Source of the DNA: Laguncularia racemosa
Lineage: Eukaryota > Streptophyta > Magnoliopsida > Myrtales > Combretaceae
NCBI GenBank assembly: GCA_037954665.1
Contig: JBBMOL010000039.1
Location: forward strand, 3,286,001-3,350,000
Direction of reading: 5' to 3'
Length of the DNA stretch: 64,000 bases
Shown one piece after another: positions 21,937 through 33,437 of the stretch. The position numbers were made by a program, and so were the translations under genes. Every line of letters starts with the position of its first letter. Within the stretch, counting starts at the first letter, position 1. The notes beneath the pieces are model-generated. The model saw only the letters and a program-made list of their open reading frames with translations, made no database searches and was not told the DNA's origin.

Positions 21937-23458
21937 ATGGGTGATGAAAATTAGAACCAATAATGGACTATGTCCGATTACTCCAAACCTTCTTTAGTCG
22001 GAGTTGACTTAAATATCGTAAGGTTACCTATTACTACCAACAACTTTCAAATTCAACCCCATATAATAAAATTAGTGCAGTAATTTGTCCAATTTAATGG
22101 ACTATAAGATGAGGATCATAATGCTCACATATCTAATTTTTTGGAGATTTGTGACACTTTCAAGATCAATGGAGCTTTAGATGACACTATAAAATTGCAA
22201 CTCTTTCCCTTTTCACTAAGAGGTTGGGTAAAACAATGGTTGAATTCACTCCCAAGGGGATCTATCTGAACTTGGGATGGTATGGCTCAAAAGTTTTTGG
22301 AAAAATACTTTCCATCTATTAAGATGGCCAAACTTCAAAAGGACATATCATCCTATGCTCAATTAGAGGTTGAGACCTTATATGACACTTGGGAGAGATA
22401 CAAGGAATTATCAAGGAGATGCCCACATCATGGCCTACCACTTTGCATTCAGATTTAAACTTTCTACGATAGTTTGAACTTATCAACAAGACAAATGATA
22501 AATGTTGTAGGAGGAACATTGAATACAAAAACATCCAAAGCATTTCAATCATTAATTGAGGACATGGCTATGAATAGTTCTCAATGAGAATGGGCTAGGT
22601 GAGAAATAGAGTAGCAGGCATTTATGAAGTAAATGCGGTGATAAACTTAGCTAATAAGGTTGATGCTATAAGTAGGAAGCTAGATGCACTTTCTATAAAT
22701 CCAAAGTGTAACTCAGGAGAAGTTGATGTCGAGAATCAATGGGAATAGGTCGACTACTTAGGAAACTCCTCTAGGCCTCAAAACAACACCTATAGCAACA
22801 TTTATAACTCAAGGTAAAGAAATCATCTGAATTTTTCTTAGAGTAACTAGAATAAAAATCAACAGCAAATGAACCTACCTCTCCTAGGATTTTAGAGACC
22901 TTTACCACAAGAGAAAAAATCAAGTTTGGAAGAACTTTTAACTAAATATATTCAAACTAACAAAGCTTGATTGTAGAACACTAAAACTTCCCTAAGGAAT
23001 CAAGAATCTTCTATCTACAACTTGGGAAATCAAGTGGGATAACTCGTGAAGATGAAGGTGGAAATATAATAAGGGACACTACCAAAAAAAAAAAACATTG
23101 AAACCAACTTAAAGGGGCATTTGGGAGTAGTGACTCTTTGCAATAGGAAGCAGTTGCAGGTTGAACATAAAGCTAAAACGAGGTTAACAAGGAATGAAGA
23201 GGAGAATAAGGAAAAAGAAAGTGGGGAACCATTAAAAGTACTAGAATACAAATCAGCCATACAATACCTTTAGCGTTTCAAGAAAGATCACTCTGATGAG
23301 CAATTTGGTAAGTTCCTTGATTTGTTTAAATAACTACATATTAACTTACATCTTGTTGATGCTTTATTGCAAATGCCTAAATACGCAAAGTTCCTTAAGG
23401 ATATGTTATCTAATAGGAGGAAGTTAGAGGAGCTCTCAACTATTACATTGAGCAGTGA
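21937..23458 (+). pseudogene. Athila gag, many stops
   Basis: From an ATG at 21937 the chain reads through stops into HNAHISNFLEICDTFKING, LQLFPFSLRGWVKQWLNSLP and FLEKYFPSIKMAKLQKDI. It continues with TLYDTWERYKELSRRCPHH and MINVVGGTLNTKTS. This is the Retrotrans_gag domain as in element D. The 3' part has PKYAKFLKDML and KLEELSTITLS in a shifted frame, the linker to protease in Athila polyproteins. No clear zinc knuckle survives. At least ten stops or shifts. Confidence 0.8.
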
Positions 23459-24149
23459 GTGTTCAGCAATTTTGCAAAAAAGCTACCTAAGAAACTACAG
23501 GATCTAAGGATTTTTACTATTCCTTGTATTCTTGGTAACTTAGCAATTGATAAAGCTCTTGTTGATTTAGGAGCAAGCGTTAATTTGTTGCTTTATAATT
23601 TATTTCTAAAACTAAGGTTAGGAGAGCCAAAACCCACATGTATGAGTTTACAATTAACTAATAGATTTATCAGATACCTTAGAGGAATTATAGAGGATAT
23701 TCTTGTTCAAGTAGGAAAGTTTATATTTACAATAGATTTTGTTATACTTAACATGGATGATGACATAAAAGTATCTCTTATTCTAGGGAGACCATTTTTT
23801 GCTATAGCTAGAGCTATAATAGACGTTAGAGATGGTAGGTTCATATTAAAGGTAAGAGATGAAGAAATAATTTTTAAAATCCTTGAAGCTATAAAAAAGA
23901 CTGTAGATCATGAAGATACTTGCTATCGCTTGGATGCTACTAAAATTTCTATTATTGATTGTGCATAGGAAATATTGTCAAAAGACCTATTGAAATGCTA
24001 TTTAAAAAAAGAATTAGATGGATTAGCAAGCCTTGAGTATGTTGAAGTTGTGGCTCAATTAATAGCCAATAATTCCATTGAGAAGAAGAAGGGGTTTCAA
24101 CAAATCAACTTGAAGAAGGAGCCAAGGTTAAGACCCTCAATTGAAGACC
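23459..24149 (+). pseudogene. Athila aspartic protease and linker
   Basis: Frame 23459-23968 encodes LRIFTIPCILGNLAIDKALV, then DLGASVNLLLY (active site in the DLGAS form typical of Athila), then GIIEDILVQVGKFIF and SLILGRPFFA. After one stop at 23966 the linker continues to about 24149, ending EPRLRPSIED. The CACTA insertion starts at 24150. The next residues of the same chain are found from 43217. Confidence 0.87.
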
Positions 24150-24379
24150 CACTACAATAATTTCGATATTAGACGATGTTTAATAAATGTTTCTTAACAT
24201 GAAATAAATATCACAAAAAATATTTAACCATGTTTAATAACCATTGCTAATACACGTCACCAAAGGTTCGTTGCAAAAAATATCTATAATGTTAATAGAA
24301 TAAACATCACTAAAAGTAGAAACGTAGCGAAATGTGTTATATTGAGCGACACTTAAATGTAGCTAAAAATAGGTAATGA

Positions 24380-24960
24380 GTAACATTTAAATGTAGTAAA
24401 ACCACAATGAAAAAATTAGTGGACACAAAAAGCATAGTAAATGAGTAACATTTGTGATGTTTAAACATAGAAAAAGGCTAACATTAGTAACGTTTAGACG
24501 TAACTAAAAGTTATTATATGTGATTTTTAAATGTTATAAAACCAAAATTAAAAAATTACTAGCCACAAAAAGCATAGTAAATGAGTAACATTTGCGATGT
24601 TTAAACATAGTAAAAAACTAACATTAGCAACGTTTAGAAGTAACTAAAAATTATTATACGCGATGTTTAAATATAGTAAAACCACAATCAAAGAATTACT
24701 GGCCACAAAAGCTCGGTAAATGAGTAACAATTGCGACGTTTAAACATTGTAAAAGACTAACATTAACAACATTTAGACATAACTAAAAGTTATTATACAC
24801 GACGTTTAAATGTAGTAAAACTATAATTAAAAATATTACTGGCCACAAAAAGTGTAGTAAAACACACATTTGTGACATTTAAATGTAGTAAAACAGTAAC
24901 ATTAACAACATTTATACTTAGCTAAAGATAATTATACGTAACGTTTAAATGTTATGAAAA
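24380..24960. repeat. CACTA subterminal tandem repeats, unit about 140 bp
   Basis: Four diverged units. AGTAAATGAGTAAC-like boxes recur near 24436, 24577, 24717 and 24857. Each unit contains two copies of a short core, GCGAYGTTTAAAYRTAG-like. Subterminal arrays of short motifs are where CACTA transposases bind. The same core is in the right terminus (about 43120-43200). Confidence 0.8.
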
Positions 24961-25312
24961 GTGTATTGGCAATGTTAAAACGTTGTTGTTAAGCCAAAGT
25001 AGCAACATTTAAACTTGATAATTGTAATGGGCATAGATTTCGACCTGCTTTCACAATCCTCAAATTTCCCAACATATATCTATTTAGTTTATGCACAATT
25101 ATATATACTAGAATACCATTAACATCAACATATATTTCTCACATATCCTATAGAATGAACCCCATAAAAATGCTTTCACATGAGCAAAATTTAGGAACAA
25201 TATCCTTAACTATAACTCGAAAAAAGAAATCCAAATAAGATGAAGAAATTCAAACTTCATTACATTTAAGCTTAAACGTTAAATGAACTTGTATAACACC
25301 CTATTTCTCACA
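24961..25312. other. CACTA non-coding 3' region
   Basis: AT-rich, no gene. Lies between the subterminal repeats and the last recognisable coding exon. Confidence 0.5.
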
Positions 25313-26222
25313 TCAATCTTCCTCATCGCTACTTTCATCATCATCGCTATCATTATTATCTTCACTACTTTTAGTATCATCACTATTAGATGAATTTGGT
25401 GAATGAACAAGATCCTGTGCATTTTTTGTTCCTATCACAAAATATATAAACTTTAAGTAACACATGCATACACTTATATCTTTTTCTTTTTCTTTTTTTT
25501 TTTGTTTTGTAAATTGAAAGAGAGAGAGAGAAGGATAGAATACTATCACATATTTATGATTATTTACCTAAAGTACGTGGAAAATTCCCAGCAAGTCATG
25601 CGATTGCTTAAGAAAGCTCAAATAGCTATAAGACATTTATGAAGTAACAAAGTTTTCATCCTCAACATGTAAGTAAAACATCAATATTCCAAAATATTGC
25701 CCTAAAAGAATTAAAACCATGTAGATTCTACAATATTGTAAAATATTGTCCCTTAACACCTATATAACAATACATATTACACAACTACAACAATACTTAC
25801 TCCCTACATAACATAGTACACATACACACTACCCTTATACTACACAACATACTCTTGTATTACACATAATGGAAAACTACAACACCACATACTTAAGGAG
25901 TCTGCCACATCAACATAACCACTACGCCATCAAAACCCAACATTCCTACTCTATACATAGAAGTAATAGGAGCATTTACAACATAGCACATATACTTTTA
26001 TTTACAAAGTCTAGGCTTAAACTGACCTCTTTAGCTTAGGCAATATGTAGATCTAATTTTTCTTGAAGCATTGACAACAGTTGTTGACTTTGGTCATTGA
26101 ACTTTCCCTCCAGTTGTTTACATTATTGTCATTCTTCTTCAAGCTTTCCTTGTATCTCTCGTAGTGCTACTTCCATCTCTTCCATTTTAATTCATATATG
26201 TGAAGGTTTCCCAATGACTGGT
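25313..26222 (-). pseudogene. CACTA second ORF, C-terminal part
   Basis: Minus-strand pieces: a coiled-coil-like stretch at about 26195-26045 (MEEMEVALREIQGKLEEE and then QSQQLLSMLQEKLDLHI, with stops), AT-rich intervening sequence with intron-like features, and an acidic terminal exon at 25440-25313 (SSEDNNDSDDDESSDEED). This is the usual tail composition of Transposase_24-type CACTA proteins. The upstream part continues at 32648, beyond the inserted family A element. Exon limits are not certain. Confidence 0.55.
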
Positions 26223-26839
26223 TGATAGTAATGAAAATCTGTTAAGACCTATCATTAAGGCAAGAGTCAAAAGATTTCAAATCTTGGCGATGAGGGCCCA
26301 TTTTGAGCACATCGACCCTGAAATTATTTATAAATTAACCTCTTTTCTATTGTTCTTGTATTGTGTTTTCCAACAGGCACACTTATTTGGCTTCACAGGG
26401 CGATGCATAAACTCACTAAGACTCAGCTTGTGGGTTATCTATGGACCAAACTAAAAAATCGAAGATGAGCTGAACCGACGACTTTCATTGCAGAGCTAGT
26501 TTATTGAAGATTATTTTTGTATTTGTAATTTATTTTTGAACTATTTATTTTGTAAGCATTGTGGGACCTTTTATTTTGGTTGTAATTTTCTTTTAGGACC
26601 GGCTACCTTAAAAGTGGCATAGTTGTAATTTTGTGGACTTTCTAACCTAAAGGGAGCAAATAGAAAAACTTGCTTAAGTAGGGTTTTGAGGAGGCTAATT
26701 TTCAAATTAAACACATTCACTTTATGTGAGAGAGCTTAGGGTTTCCCTAGTTCAATTTCCTCTTATCAATTTTAATCCCAAGAGTTGAGATTGTGGAGAG
26801 TGCAACAATTGAAATTGTGAGTCATATTAATTTCTAATT

Positions 26840-27575
26840 TGATACAAACCACGCCAACCTGTGATGAAACCCAATACCAATACGTTCGGAATTCGTTACC
26901 TAAGATGACCAAACACCCCTAAGTGGAAACCGCGACCCGTTGTCTATAAGCGAGACAAAAACCTTGGTATAATATGAAGACGGCACAATCGGGATGAAAG
27001 ACCGATTGATAAGTCAGGATTAACGCCATGGAAATTAATCCGATAAGTTAGAGTTAGTTCTTGAAGAACCAAGAGAGGAGCCTCTCAAAAGTGTTTTCAA
27101 TGTTCTAAAATGTATGTTATGAACCTATTCTAAATCCTAGGAGCTTTATATTAGGGTTACAATTCGTGAAAATACAAGTCTAAAACGACGTCACTTCAAT
27201 AAGTGCTTAAAAATAACAAACAAGACATGATGGCCGATAGGGGATACACGGTCGTGTACTTTGGCCGTGTATGATTCTGTGGAAATTCTTGTCTCCTTAT
27301 ACAGCCGTGCCTTTTAGCCGTGTATAATTCTGTGCAATCTTGAGATTCCTACACGGCCGTGCCTTGAAAATACACGCCCTCTTCATCCCGTGTCCGGTGT
27401 GACTTGTACAAGAGCAAGGGTCTTCCCATAGTTGTTCCAATCCTTTCCAGCGTCATGGACATCCTTTATCAACCCGTTAAGTGCTTCCTTAAGTCGTTTC
27501 GCTCGACTTCTTGTGATCGGTCCAGGCGGCACTTCAAGAGGATCCACATTTCTTCTTTCGGCTTGGCTCTCATCA
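26840..27575 (-). repeat. element B 3' LTR
   Basis: 736 bp; the first part in element sense (27575-27383) is also coding for the Pol tail. Contains ACACGGCCGTG-like palindromes at about 27248-27370. The polypurine tract (sense TCAAGAGGAAGGGAA) is at 27576-27590. Confidence 0.88.
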
Positions 27576-28440
27576 TTCCCTTCCTCTTGAAAAGGATTTG
27601 TCCTCAAATCATCACCTACATCAAAAGGACTCAAATCAGTAATATTAAATGTGATACTTACTTGATACTCACTAGGTAAATCTATCTTGTATGCATTATC
27701 GTTGATGCGCTCAAGAACTTGAAATGGTCCATCACCTCTAGGAAGTAGTTTAGATCGACGCTGCACGGGAAACCGCTCTTTGCGCATGTGAACCCAAACC
27801 CAGTCTCCAGGTTTAAAGACAGTTTGTCAATGACCCTTGTTGGCTTGTTTCACATACTGCTCTGTTCTTCGCTCAATGTTTAGCCTTCTTACGAAATCGA
27901 CCTTAGAATTAGCATCAAAACTCACAAACTTGTTAGGTGGCAATGGTAATAAATAATTAGGAGTCAGTGGGTTAAAACCATACACAATCTCAAATGGTGA
28001 ACAATGAGTAGTGCTATGTACAGCCCTATTATATGCAAACTCTACAAATGGTAGGCAATCATCCCAAGTCCTAATGTTCTTCTCTATGATTGCCCTCAAC
28101 AATTGAATTAAAGTCCTGTTCACCACCTCAGTTTGCCCATCAATTTGTAGGTGACAGATAGTCAAAAACAATAACTTAGTTCCTAACTTAACCCACAATA
28201 TTCTCCAAAAATGACTCAAAAATTTTACATCCCAATCACTAACAATGTTCCTAAGTATACCATGCGGACGCACTACCTCTCTAAAGAAAAATTCAACAAT
28301 GTGTATAGCATCATTAGTTTTATGACAAGGAATGAAATAAACCATTTTAGAAAACCTATCCACAACCACAAAACTAAAATCTCGACCATGCTTAGGCCAG
28401 GGTAATCCTAACATAAAATCCATGGAAATATCTACCCAAG
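27383..28440 (-). pseudogene. element B integrase and Pol tail
   Basis: From the deletion junction (about 28440) the chain reads KPWVDISMDFMLGLP (first Asp), NIVSDWDVKFLSHFW (second Asp kept, the following Arg changed to Trp), IDGQTEVVNR (catalytic Glu) and SPFEIVYGFNPLTP. Then comes the C-terminal barrel with LLPRGDGPFQVLERIND, DLRTNPFQEEGND and, inside the LTR, DPLEVPPGPITRSRAKRLK. The N-terminal zinc-binding domain is missing. One stop separates the parts (27826-27828). The tail corresponds in place to the CR motif that follows integrase in CRM chromoviruses, thought to guide integration to centromeric chromatin. Confidence 0.85.
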
Positions 28441-28720
28441 GCTTATGAGGATGACACTAGACTCATATAACCCATCTAATAAGTCATCTAAGCGAGGAAT
28501 AGGATGACGATACTTTACCGTAATGTTGTTGATGGCACAGCAGTCAACACACATTCTCCATGTCCCATCCTTCTTAGGCACCAAAATCACAGGCACTACA
28601 CATAGACTCATGCTTTCCCTCACGTACCCCTTCTCCATTAATTCATCGACCTGCCTTTGGAGTTCCTTTGTCTCCTCCGAATTGCTCCTATAAGCTGGCT
28701 TGTTTGGAATCGGTGCTCTG
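28441..28720 (-). pseudogene. element B reverse transcriptase, first quarter only
   Basis: Frame starting 28638: MEKGYVRESMSLCVVPVILV, PKKDGTWRMCVDC, YRHPIPRLDDLLDGLYESSV. It then stops abruptly and is joined to integrase sequence. The catalytic DD box, RNase H and the integrase zinc domain are gone. Compared with B2 the gap equals about 61677-63043. Confidence 0.87.
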
Positions 28721-29044
28721 GGTATAAGGTCAATCTGGTGCTCAATACCACGAATAGGTGGTAATCCCTTTGGAATCTCCTCAGGAAAGACATCTTTAAA
28801 GTCCTACACAATAGATATAACCATACTAGGCAAAGAGTTAGATAGTTCGTTAGTAGTCAAACATGTTTCTTTAAAAACCAGCAACAACATAGGTTGCCTC
28901 ATCTAACGCTCTCCTTACTACACTCGCTCTTGCCACACAACTCTCCTTTTGCAAGGCTGCACTCTCCTTTTCACTCACCACCAAAGTTGATCCCCCTTCA
29001 ACTTGGTCTCTCACACTCTTTCCAACCTTCCTCTCTTTTTCCTT

Positions 29045-30802
29045 TTAACTTTTGTATTCTTTTTCATTCTCATTATCTTTTGCTCTCTCACTCTCCCTCT
29101 GCTTTTCACTCACCTTATGTTTTGCAAAAGACTGTTGTAGTTGTAACTGATCCTCATACACTTGTTTAGGTGTTAACGGTTTAAGATTAAAGCTTTTCCC
29201 ATGGTAAACAAGCGTATACTTGTTAGAAAAGCCATCATGAACAACCTTCCTATCAAATTGCCATGGCCTCCCCAACAACACATGACATGCTTGCATTGGC
29301 ACTACATCACATAACACCTCATCCTCATACCTACTAATGCGAAAACCAATCAAGGCTTGCTTACTCACCTTAGTCTCACCACTATCATTCAACCACTACA
29401 ATTTATATGGACTAGGGTGTCTAACAGTTTTGATTCCCAGCCTCTCAACAGTAAAGTTACTCACCACATTGGTGCAACTTCCTCCATCAATAATCAAGCT
29501 GCAAATATGATCTCCTAGATAACATCTAGTATGAAATATATTCTCTCTTTGCACCTCCTCTTCTTCCTTCACCTGCACATTCAACACTCGCTTTACTACT
29601 GCCACTAGCCTTCCCATTGCAGGTACCTCATCATCACTAGCATCCTCTAATGGAGGCATATCCTCTTCTTCACTATCCCCCTCAGTCTCATACTCACCAT
29701 CATCACGCAAAATCATCACACGCTTATTTGGACATTGACTAGCAATATGGCCTCTGCCTTACCATTTAAAACATCTAATGTCACGATTTCTAGAAGTAGA
29801 AGAATCAGGGTTACCATGGTTACCAGGAGTAGAACCTACTTGCCTCAGCTCCCCTTTTGGTTTGGTGGGTAAAGGCTTTTCTTCCTTCTTCCATTGGTTA
29901 GTCTTCCAAGTAGATGATCCATTACCCTATTAAAACCGAGCATTACTACTACCTTTCCTTCGGTGTTGGTTCTCAACCTTTATAGCCATATGAACCATAT
30001 CCTCCAATTCTACATAATGCTGCAATTCAACAACATTTTGAATCTCTCTATTCAATCCCGTGAGAAACCTGGCCATGGTAGTCTCTCTATCCTCCTCTAC
30101 ATTCGCCTTAATCATCGTTACTTCCATCCCCTTGAAATACTCATCCACACTTCGGCTTCCCTGCCTAAGAGTTTGCAATTTCTTGTGCAATTCACGATAG
30201 TAATACGCAGGCACAAACCGCTTCTTCATCACCCTTTTCATCTCTTCCCAAGACTCAATAGGTGGCTCGCCATTCCTTCTTCTATTCAACATTAATTAAT
30301 CCCACCACACTATAGCATAATCCGAAAACTCAATGGCAGCAAGTTTTACTTTCTTTCTCCCACTATAGTTATGACAATCAAACACCATCTCTACCTTCTT
30401 CTCCCACTCTAAGTACGCCTCGGGATCATTCTTCCCTTGGAAAGGAGAAATCTTCATCTTTATGCTACTCAATTGATCATCCTCTCTATTCCTATCTCCT
30501 CTATCTTCCCAATCCCTAGCTCCTCTATTCCAACCACTATATCCTCTATAACTCCCGACAGAAGGCTCATCAAAATCATCATCCGACATTTCATCTCCAC
30601 CCCTCGGTACTCTCCTAGAACGACTCTCCCTCTTACGCCCTTGGAATAAGTTTGTGGATTGCTCTAGTCTTTGCTCTACCATCTCATGAATTTGTTCTAT
30701 TCCCTCTTAGAACATCCTCTTCATTTCTCCCCTCAACGCCTCAATTACTAACCTAGCATCAAACCTTCCCCTCTTACCTTCAGGAGAATGTTGTCTCGAC
30801 AT
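29045..30802 (-). pseudogene. element B gag-protease
   Basis: Start ATG at 30802 (MSRQHSPEG). Contains EALRGEMKRMF (coiled coil), an RG/DR-rich stretch, SPFQGKNDPEAYLEWEKK, YYRELHKKLQTLRQGSRS, FLTGLNREIQNVVELQHY, then a knuckle reading CFKW..GRGHIASQC (B2 still has CFKCQ, so Cys and Gln are lost). An acidic region follows, then the protease with IIDGGSCTNV and CHVLLGRPWQFDR. Stops include one at 29396-29398 where B2 has CAG. The frame is continuous from 30802 to 29045 apart from these stops. A further degraded linker (29044-28720) leads to reverse transcriptase. Confidence 0.87.
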
Positions 30803-31270
30803 AGTTCATGTAGAAAAGATTAGTACTAACACAAATATATATAAAATTAAACCTCACGATACACTCTCTTATGTGTTTCGCTCAAATAATGATATCACAC
30901 AGTCACTCGTGTATTCTCACAAACAATGATGATATCAACTCGCCAACTCCTCTTCTCAATTCTCTTGGGACTAACCCAAACTACACCAATTCCTTTCTGT
31001 AGAATTCAAAACAACTCTAGGGTTCATAATTTTTTTTTTCCTCTTTTTCTATCCGATTTTTTTTGTCTTTGTTGTTGCTCTTAATCACGTTTCTCTTTTT
31101 TTTTGTGTCGTGATTCTTCCTTTTTTTTGTAACAAATTGACTAGTAGATACTACACTTTCAATAGACAATTAATACTATGAAATTGAATACGATAATTGA
31201 TATGAATGATTGGACTTAGGGTTTTGATGTTACCTTCCTTAAACCAAACTTGATGTTTTGACAAACCTAA

Positions 31271-31282
31271 GCTCTGATACCA
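31271..31282 (-). other. element B primer binding site (initiator tRNA-Met)
   Basis: Element-sense TGGTATCAGAGC, starting 3 bases after the 5' LTR end. Confidence 0.88.
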
Positions 31283-31285
31283 AAC

Positions 31286-32048
31286 TGATACGAACCACGC
31301 CAACCTGTGACGAAACCCAATACCAATACGTTCAGAATTCGTTACCTAAGATGCCCAAACACCCCCAAGTGGAAACTGCAACCCATTGTCTATAAGCAAG
31401 ACAAGAACCTTGGTATAATATGAAGACGCCACAATTGGGATGAAAGACCGATTGATAAGTCGGGATGAACGCCACAGAAATTAATCCGATAAGTTCGAGT
31501 TAGTTCTTGAAGAACCAAGAGAGGAGCCTCTCAAAAGTGTTTTCAATGTTCTAAAATGTATGTTATGAACCTATTCTAAACCCTAGGAGCTTTATACTAG
31601 GGTTACAATTCGTGAAAATACAAGTCTAAAATGATGTCACTTCAATAAGTGCGTAAAAATAACAAACAAGACATGATGGCCGGTAGGGGATACACAGCCG
31701 TGTACTTTGGCCGTGTATGATTCTATGGAAATTCTTGTCTCCTTACACGGCCGTACCTTTTAGCCGTGTATGATTCTATGCAATCTTGAGATTCCTACAT
31801 CGCTGTGCCTTGAAAATACACGCCCTCTTCATCCCGTGTCCAGTGTGACTTGTACAAGAGCAAGGGTCTTCCCATGGTTGTTCCAATCCTTTCCAACTTC
31901 ATGATTGCTCCAATCCTTTCCAGCTTCATGAACATCCTCTATCAACCCGTTAAGTGCTTCCTTGAGTCGTTTCGCTCGACTTCTTGTGATCGGTCCAGGC
32001 GGCACTTCAAGAGGATCCACATTTCTTCTTTCGGCTTGGCTCTCATCA
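31286..32048 (-). repeat. element B 5' LTR
   Basis: 763 bp, 27 bp longer than the 3' LTR because of a tandem copy of a 27-bp unit (about 31878-31931). Carries CACGGCCGTG-like palindromes at 31690-31835 and a TATA-like segment near 31590-31598 (sense AGTATAAAGC). Confidence 0.88.
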
Positions 32049-32478
32049 TAATTGTTGTGTATTCTTTTCTTCTCTAGTGTGTAATATTTAGGGTTGGATT
32101 GAATCATTTTTTGGTCAGATTTGAGTTAGTTTGATTCGAAATAGTGTGCTTGTTTTGAGTACTTAATTTACTTATTATTAACCATTATCAATTACTTATC
32201 ATTTGAACCGTGAATTGCCTTTCTATAAAGGGGGATCTTAGAATTGATTTTGTTGATCTTGGATTCACGTGGTATTTCAAGATTAATTAGTGTGTTTTGA
32301 GGGTTTTAAATCATCGTGGTTGATTAATTCATTAGTTATTAAATTTGGATCTCCTTGCACTCCATTAGGAATCACACAATTCTTAGCTTGTTGAACCAGA
32401 TTCGATTTAGTGCATTTAGGGTTGGTTTTTGTTCCATTTGATTGTGCTTAATCTTGGTTTTAGGCACGTCATCTTTTT

Positions 32479-32490
32479 TGGTATCAGAGC
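32479..32490 (+). other. primer binding site of family A element A3
   Basis: TGGTATCAGAGC, 7 bases after the LTR end at 32471. Identical to the site at 53697-53708. Confidence 0.85.
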
Positions 32491-32647
32491 TATATCATAA
32501 TTGGATTTAAGATTGAACACGCCATTGTTAGAGGAATCGGTTCATAATTAGAAGAAGTTTGCACCATTTGGACTAGTTTGATTGACATTGTTTGTTTGTC
32601 TTTCAAATTGGTTTTTGCTTGTGCTTAATTCCCTTTTAGGCACATCA

Positions 32648-33430
32648 CTAGTGGTTCGTATCCTCTACCAAGATGATAATCAGTCCATACGTTTGCAGCT
32701 ATAAATTCATCAACTATCTCTTTCAAAGTCTTAAAATTCTCCAAGGATTGAGATTCTTGATACATCTTGACCATATCCTCCTAAATTATCAATGACAACA
32801 ATATACAATGTAAACATAATAGAAATCTAGATAGAAACATGAAATAAAATGACAATGCTTATTTGTAAATTAACCCATAAACTTACATAATCCTAAGTAG
32901 CTTGTTAGGAAATCCAACTGCCACTACCATCGAGCCTTGGATCACTGTGTCGAGTGACCTTAAAGAACTCGATTGATTCGGGTGGTTAGCAATTCCTCTC
33001 AATCTAATCACACATTATACATAAAGTTAAGGACTTAATCAATTTTAGTCTTATATACTTAAATTATATGAGATACTCACATATTTATCCCTCTTGCTCT
33101 CAAATGATCTAAATCCAGACTTATGTAAATATTTGACTTTCCTAAGTGCAACTTTCTTACTCATTTCCTTAATCTTTTATTTATTCAGACATCATCAAGT
33201 TAATGACATCATTTACTCAAAACCTTAAAAAAATGACTTAAGTTAAAGCTTACCTTTGTAGATAGATCTTCGGATTGTAGAATCTCCTTCTCTTCTGCAA
33301 TCTCTCTCTTCCATTCCTCTATTTTCTTTTTCCAATCATTATCACTTGAACCCTTGGGTCGAATTGAATCACTAATCTTTATCCATGAAATTTTAGTTTT
33401 ACTTTAGTGATTTCTATAATTATTTCCCAT
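32648..33430 (-). pseudogene. CACTA second ORF, Transposase_24-like exons
   Basis: Minus-strand pieces include KKKIEEWKREIAEEKEILQ (33340-33250) ending at a plausible splice donor (AAAGGTAAGC), FRSFESKRDKY (33120-33085), FFKVTRHSDPRLDGSGSW (32975-32910) and MYQESQSLENFKTLKEIVDE (32770-32700). This order resembles the Transposase_24 region of plant CACTA elements. The chain continues at 26222 across the family A insertion. Intron limits are inferred. Confidence 0.55.
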
Positions 33431-33437
33431 CCATCGA

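Larger units (their letters stand above)
26840..32048 (-). mobile_element. element B: CRM-like chromovirus, RT-deleted
   Basis: 5209 bp. Plus-strand ends TGATACAAACC and CTCTCATCA. Exact 5-bp duplication TAATT (26835-26839, 32049-32053), sitting inside the family A LTR. LTRs 26840-27575 and 31286-32048, initiator-Met primer site, gag, protease, a truncated reverse transcriptase joined to integrase, and a Pol tail that extends into the 3' LTR. It is a relative of B2 (57973 onward). The CRM-like assignment rests on the IIDGGSCTNV protease site, the DLRTNPF segment and the GPITRSRAKR tail. Confidence 0.9.
26223..32647 (+). mobile_element. family A element (A3), nearly reduced to its 5' LTR
   Basis: Starts TGATAGTAATGAAAATC. 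The LTR runs 26223-26839 and resumes at 32049-32471 after element B. Then come a primer site (32479-32490), about 100 bases of internal sequence and a last stretch ending CTTTTAGGCACATCA at 32647. That stretch matches the extreme end of an LTR. Flanks CTGGT (26218-26222) and CTAGT (32648-32652) are a 5-bp duplication with one transition. The element therefore lost almost all its interior and most of its 3' LTR. Confidence 0.78.

Noticed and set aside
24380..24960. Repeat-spacer look of the 140-bp array
   Set aside because: Units are contiguous and diverged, AT-rich, with no equal spacers; it is a transposon subterminal array, not CRISPR.
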